DNA of 64,000 nucleotides, from NCBI RefSeq assembly GCF_036906915.1, contig NZ_JBAKHX010000042.1, positions 1 through 64,000 on the forward strand. The letters are read 5' to 3'. The notes under the pieces were generated by a model. That model saw only the letters and a list, made by a program, of their open reading frames with translations. It was not told the origin of the DNA and searched no databases. A program made the translations under genes and the position numbers. Shown here one piece after another: positions 63,319-64,000 of this stretch. This DNA comes from Phytohabitans sp036906915 (lineage in GTDB: Bacteria > Actinomycetota > Actinomycetes > Mycobacteriales > Micromonosporaceae). Every line of letters starts with the position of its first letter. Position 1 is the first letter of the stretch.

Positions 63319-64000
63319 GTGCTCAGTGGACGGACCGCCCTCGTGACCGGTGCGTCGCGGGGCATCGGGCGCGGTGTCGCCCTCGGTCTCGCGGCGGCCG
63401 GCGCCGACGTCGCGGTCAACTACCACCGGCCGGCGGAGCCCGAGTTCGGCCGCGACAACGCCGCCGACGCGGCCGCCGTGGTAGCGGAGATCGAAGCCAT
63501 GGGCCGGCGCGCGCTCGCCGTCGAGGCCGACGTCGCCGACGGTACGGCCGTGCGGCGGATGGTCGACACCGTCGTGGACGCCCTCGGCGGGCTGGACATC
63601 CTGGTCAACAGCGCCGGCATCTGCCCGTTCCACGACTTCCTCACGATGCCCGAGGACCTGTGGGACCGCGTGCACGGCGTCAACCTCAAGGGCGCGTTCC
63701 TGTGCTCGCAGGCGGCCGCCCGGGTGATGGTCGAGCAGGGGCGCGGCGGCCGGATCATCGGCATCAGCTCGATCAGCGCGCTGGTCGGCGGCGGCATGCA
63801 GACCCACTACACGCCCACCAAGGCCGGCATGCACTCGCTAATGCAGTCGATGGCGATACCGCTGGGGCCGCACGGCGTCACCTGCAACTCGGTGCTGCCC
63901 GGCGCGATCGCCACCGACATCAACTCCGGTGACTGGAGCGACCCGGACAAGCGCGCCTACCTCGACAGCCGCATCCCGCTCGGGCGCTTCGGCGAGCCCG
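63319..64000 (+). CDS. Short-chain dehydrogenase, probable L-rhamnose 1-dehydrogenase (3'-truncated by window)
   Basis: At least 227 residues. GTG 63319 follows AAGGAGGAGG. Cofactor loop TGASRGIGRG, NSAG, Ser in ISSISAL and YxxxK (HYTPTKAGM), then LPGAIATDI. The AVNYHRP segment after beta-2 suits NADP use. With rhamnonate dehydratase directly upstream it fits the L-rhamnose 1-dehydrogenase that opens the non-phosphorylative pathway; other sugar substrates are possible. The gene continues past the end of the window. Confidence 0.88.
   Translation, partial: MLSGRTALVTGASRGIGRGVALGLAAAGADVAVNYHRPAEPEFGRDNAADAAAVVAEIEAMGRRALAVEADVADGTAVRRMVDTVVDALGGLDILVNSAGICPFHDFLTMPEDLWDRVHGVNLKGAFLCSQAAARVMVEQGRGGRIIGISSISALVGGGMQTHYTPTKAGMHSLMQSMAIPLGPHGVTCNSVLPGAIATDINSGDWSDPDKRAYLDSRIPLGRFGEP

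Overview
The window is high-GC DNA from an actinomycete. GTG starts are common, many genes overlap by 4 nt (ATGA/GTGA), several transcripts look leaderless, and the gene content includes SARP regulators, an F420/LLM oxidoreductase, PF04672 methyltransferase and TIGR03089-type genes. A Micromonosporaceae-like host is my best guess, but I cannot prove it from the sequence. No rRNA, tRNA, CRISPR array or transposase gene was seen.

Region 1 (1-22.7 kb) is the 3' end of a modular type I polyketide cluster. A 5'-truncated synthase carries the end of one module (DH-ER-KR-ACP) plus a full methylmalonyl module (KS-AT-DH-KR-ACP). It is followed by a one-module synthase (KS, malonyl AT, degenerate KR, unusual ACP) with no thioesterase, then a discrete acyltransferase and an FAD monooxygenase. 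A perfect 13-bp hairpin closes this operon. Next come an ABC exporter, a NarL-type two-component system, an MMPL exporter and a convergent SARP activator. Region 2 (22.9-25.1 kb) is a TetR-DHA2 exporter pair with two related operator-like palindromes.

Region 3 (25.1-29 kb) is a pyrroloquinoline quinone (PQQ) biosynthesis operon on the minus strand. It contains a 51-aa pqqA, then pqqC, a fused pqqD-pqqE, and pqqB. A small 99-aa gene beside it has the same promoter layout as pqqA: two TAGGGG boxes, exactly 23 nt, then TACCTT.

Region 4 (29-42.6 kb) is mostly housekeeping and accessory genes: a PPOX protein, a secreted hydrolase, a GNAT acetyltransferase, a plsC-pptH-pptT operon (the PPTase could prime the PKS carrier proteins), a TetR regulator, dinB, a secreted subtilase, an ECF sigma factor with SnoaL-like tail, a STAS protein, a BBE-type oxidase, two inverted copies of a 57-bp palindromic element, TIGR03089 and a short endonuclease V.

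Region 5 (42.6-49.4 kb) is a carbohydrate ABC importer operon with a very large GH106-like glycosidase. Region 6 (49.4-54.7 kb) holds a SnoaL-like protein, a WYL regulator, an AfsR-type regulator and a repeat-containing membrane protein behind a leader terminator. Region 7 (54.7-59.8 kb) holds LLM oxidoreductase, sulfotransferase, SDR, DUF1214 and alcohol dehydrogenase genes under KstR-like operators (TnnAACnnGTTnnA) that sit on leaderless promoters. Region 8 (59.9-64 kb) starts with a ketopantoate-reductase-like gene and continues into non-phosphorylative L-rhamnose catabolism: a zinc dehydrogenase, rhamnonate dehydratase and an SDR cut by the window end. This may be linked in function to the region 5 glycosidase.
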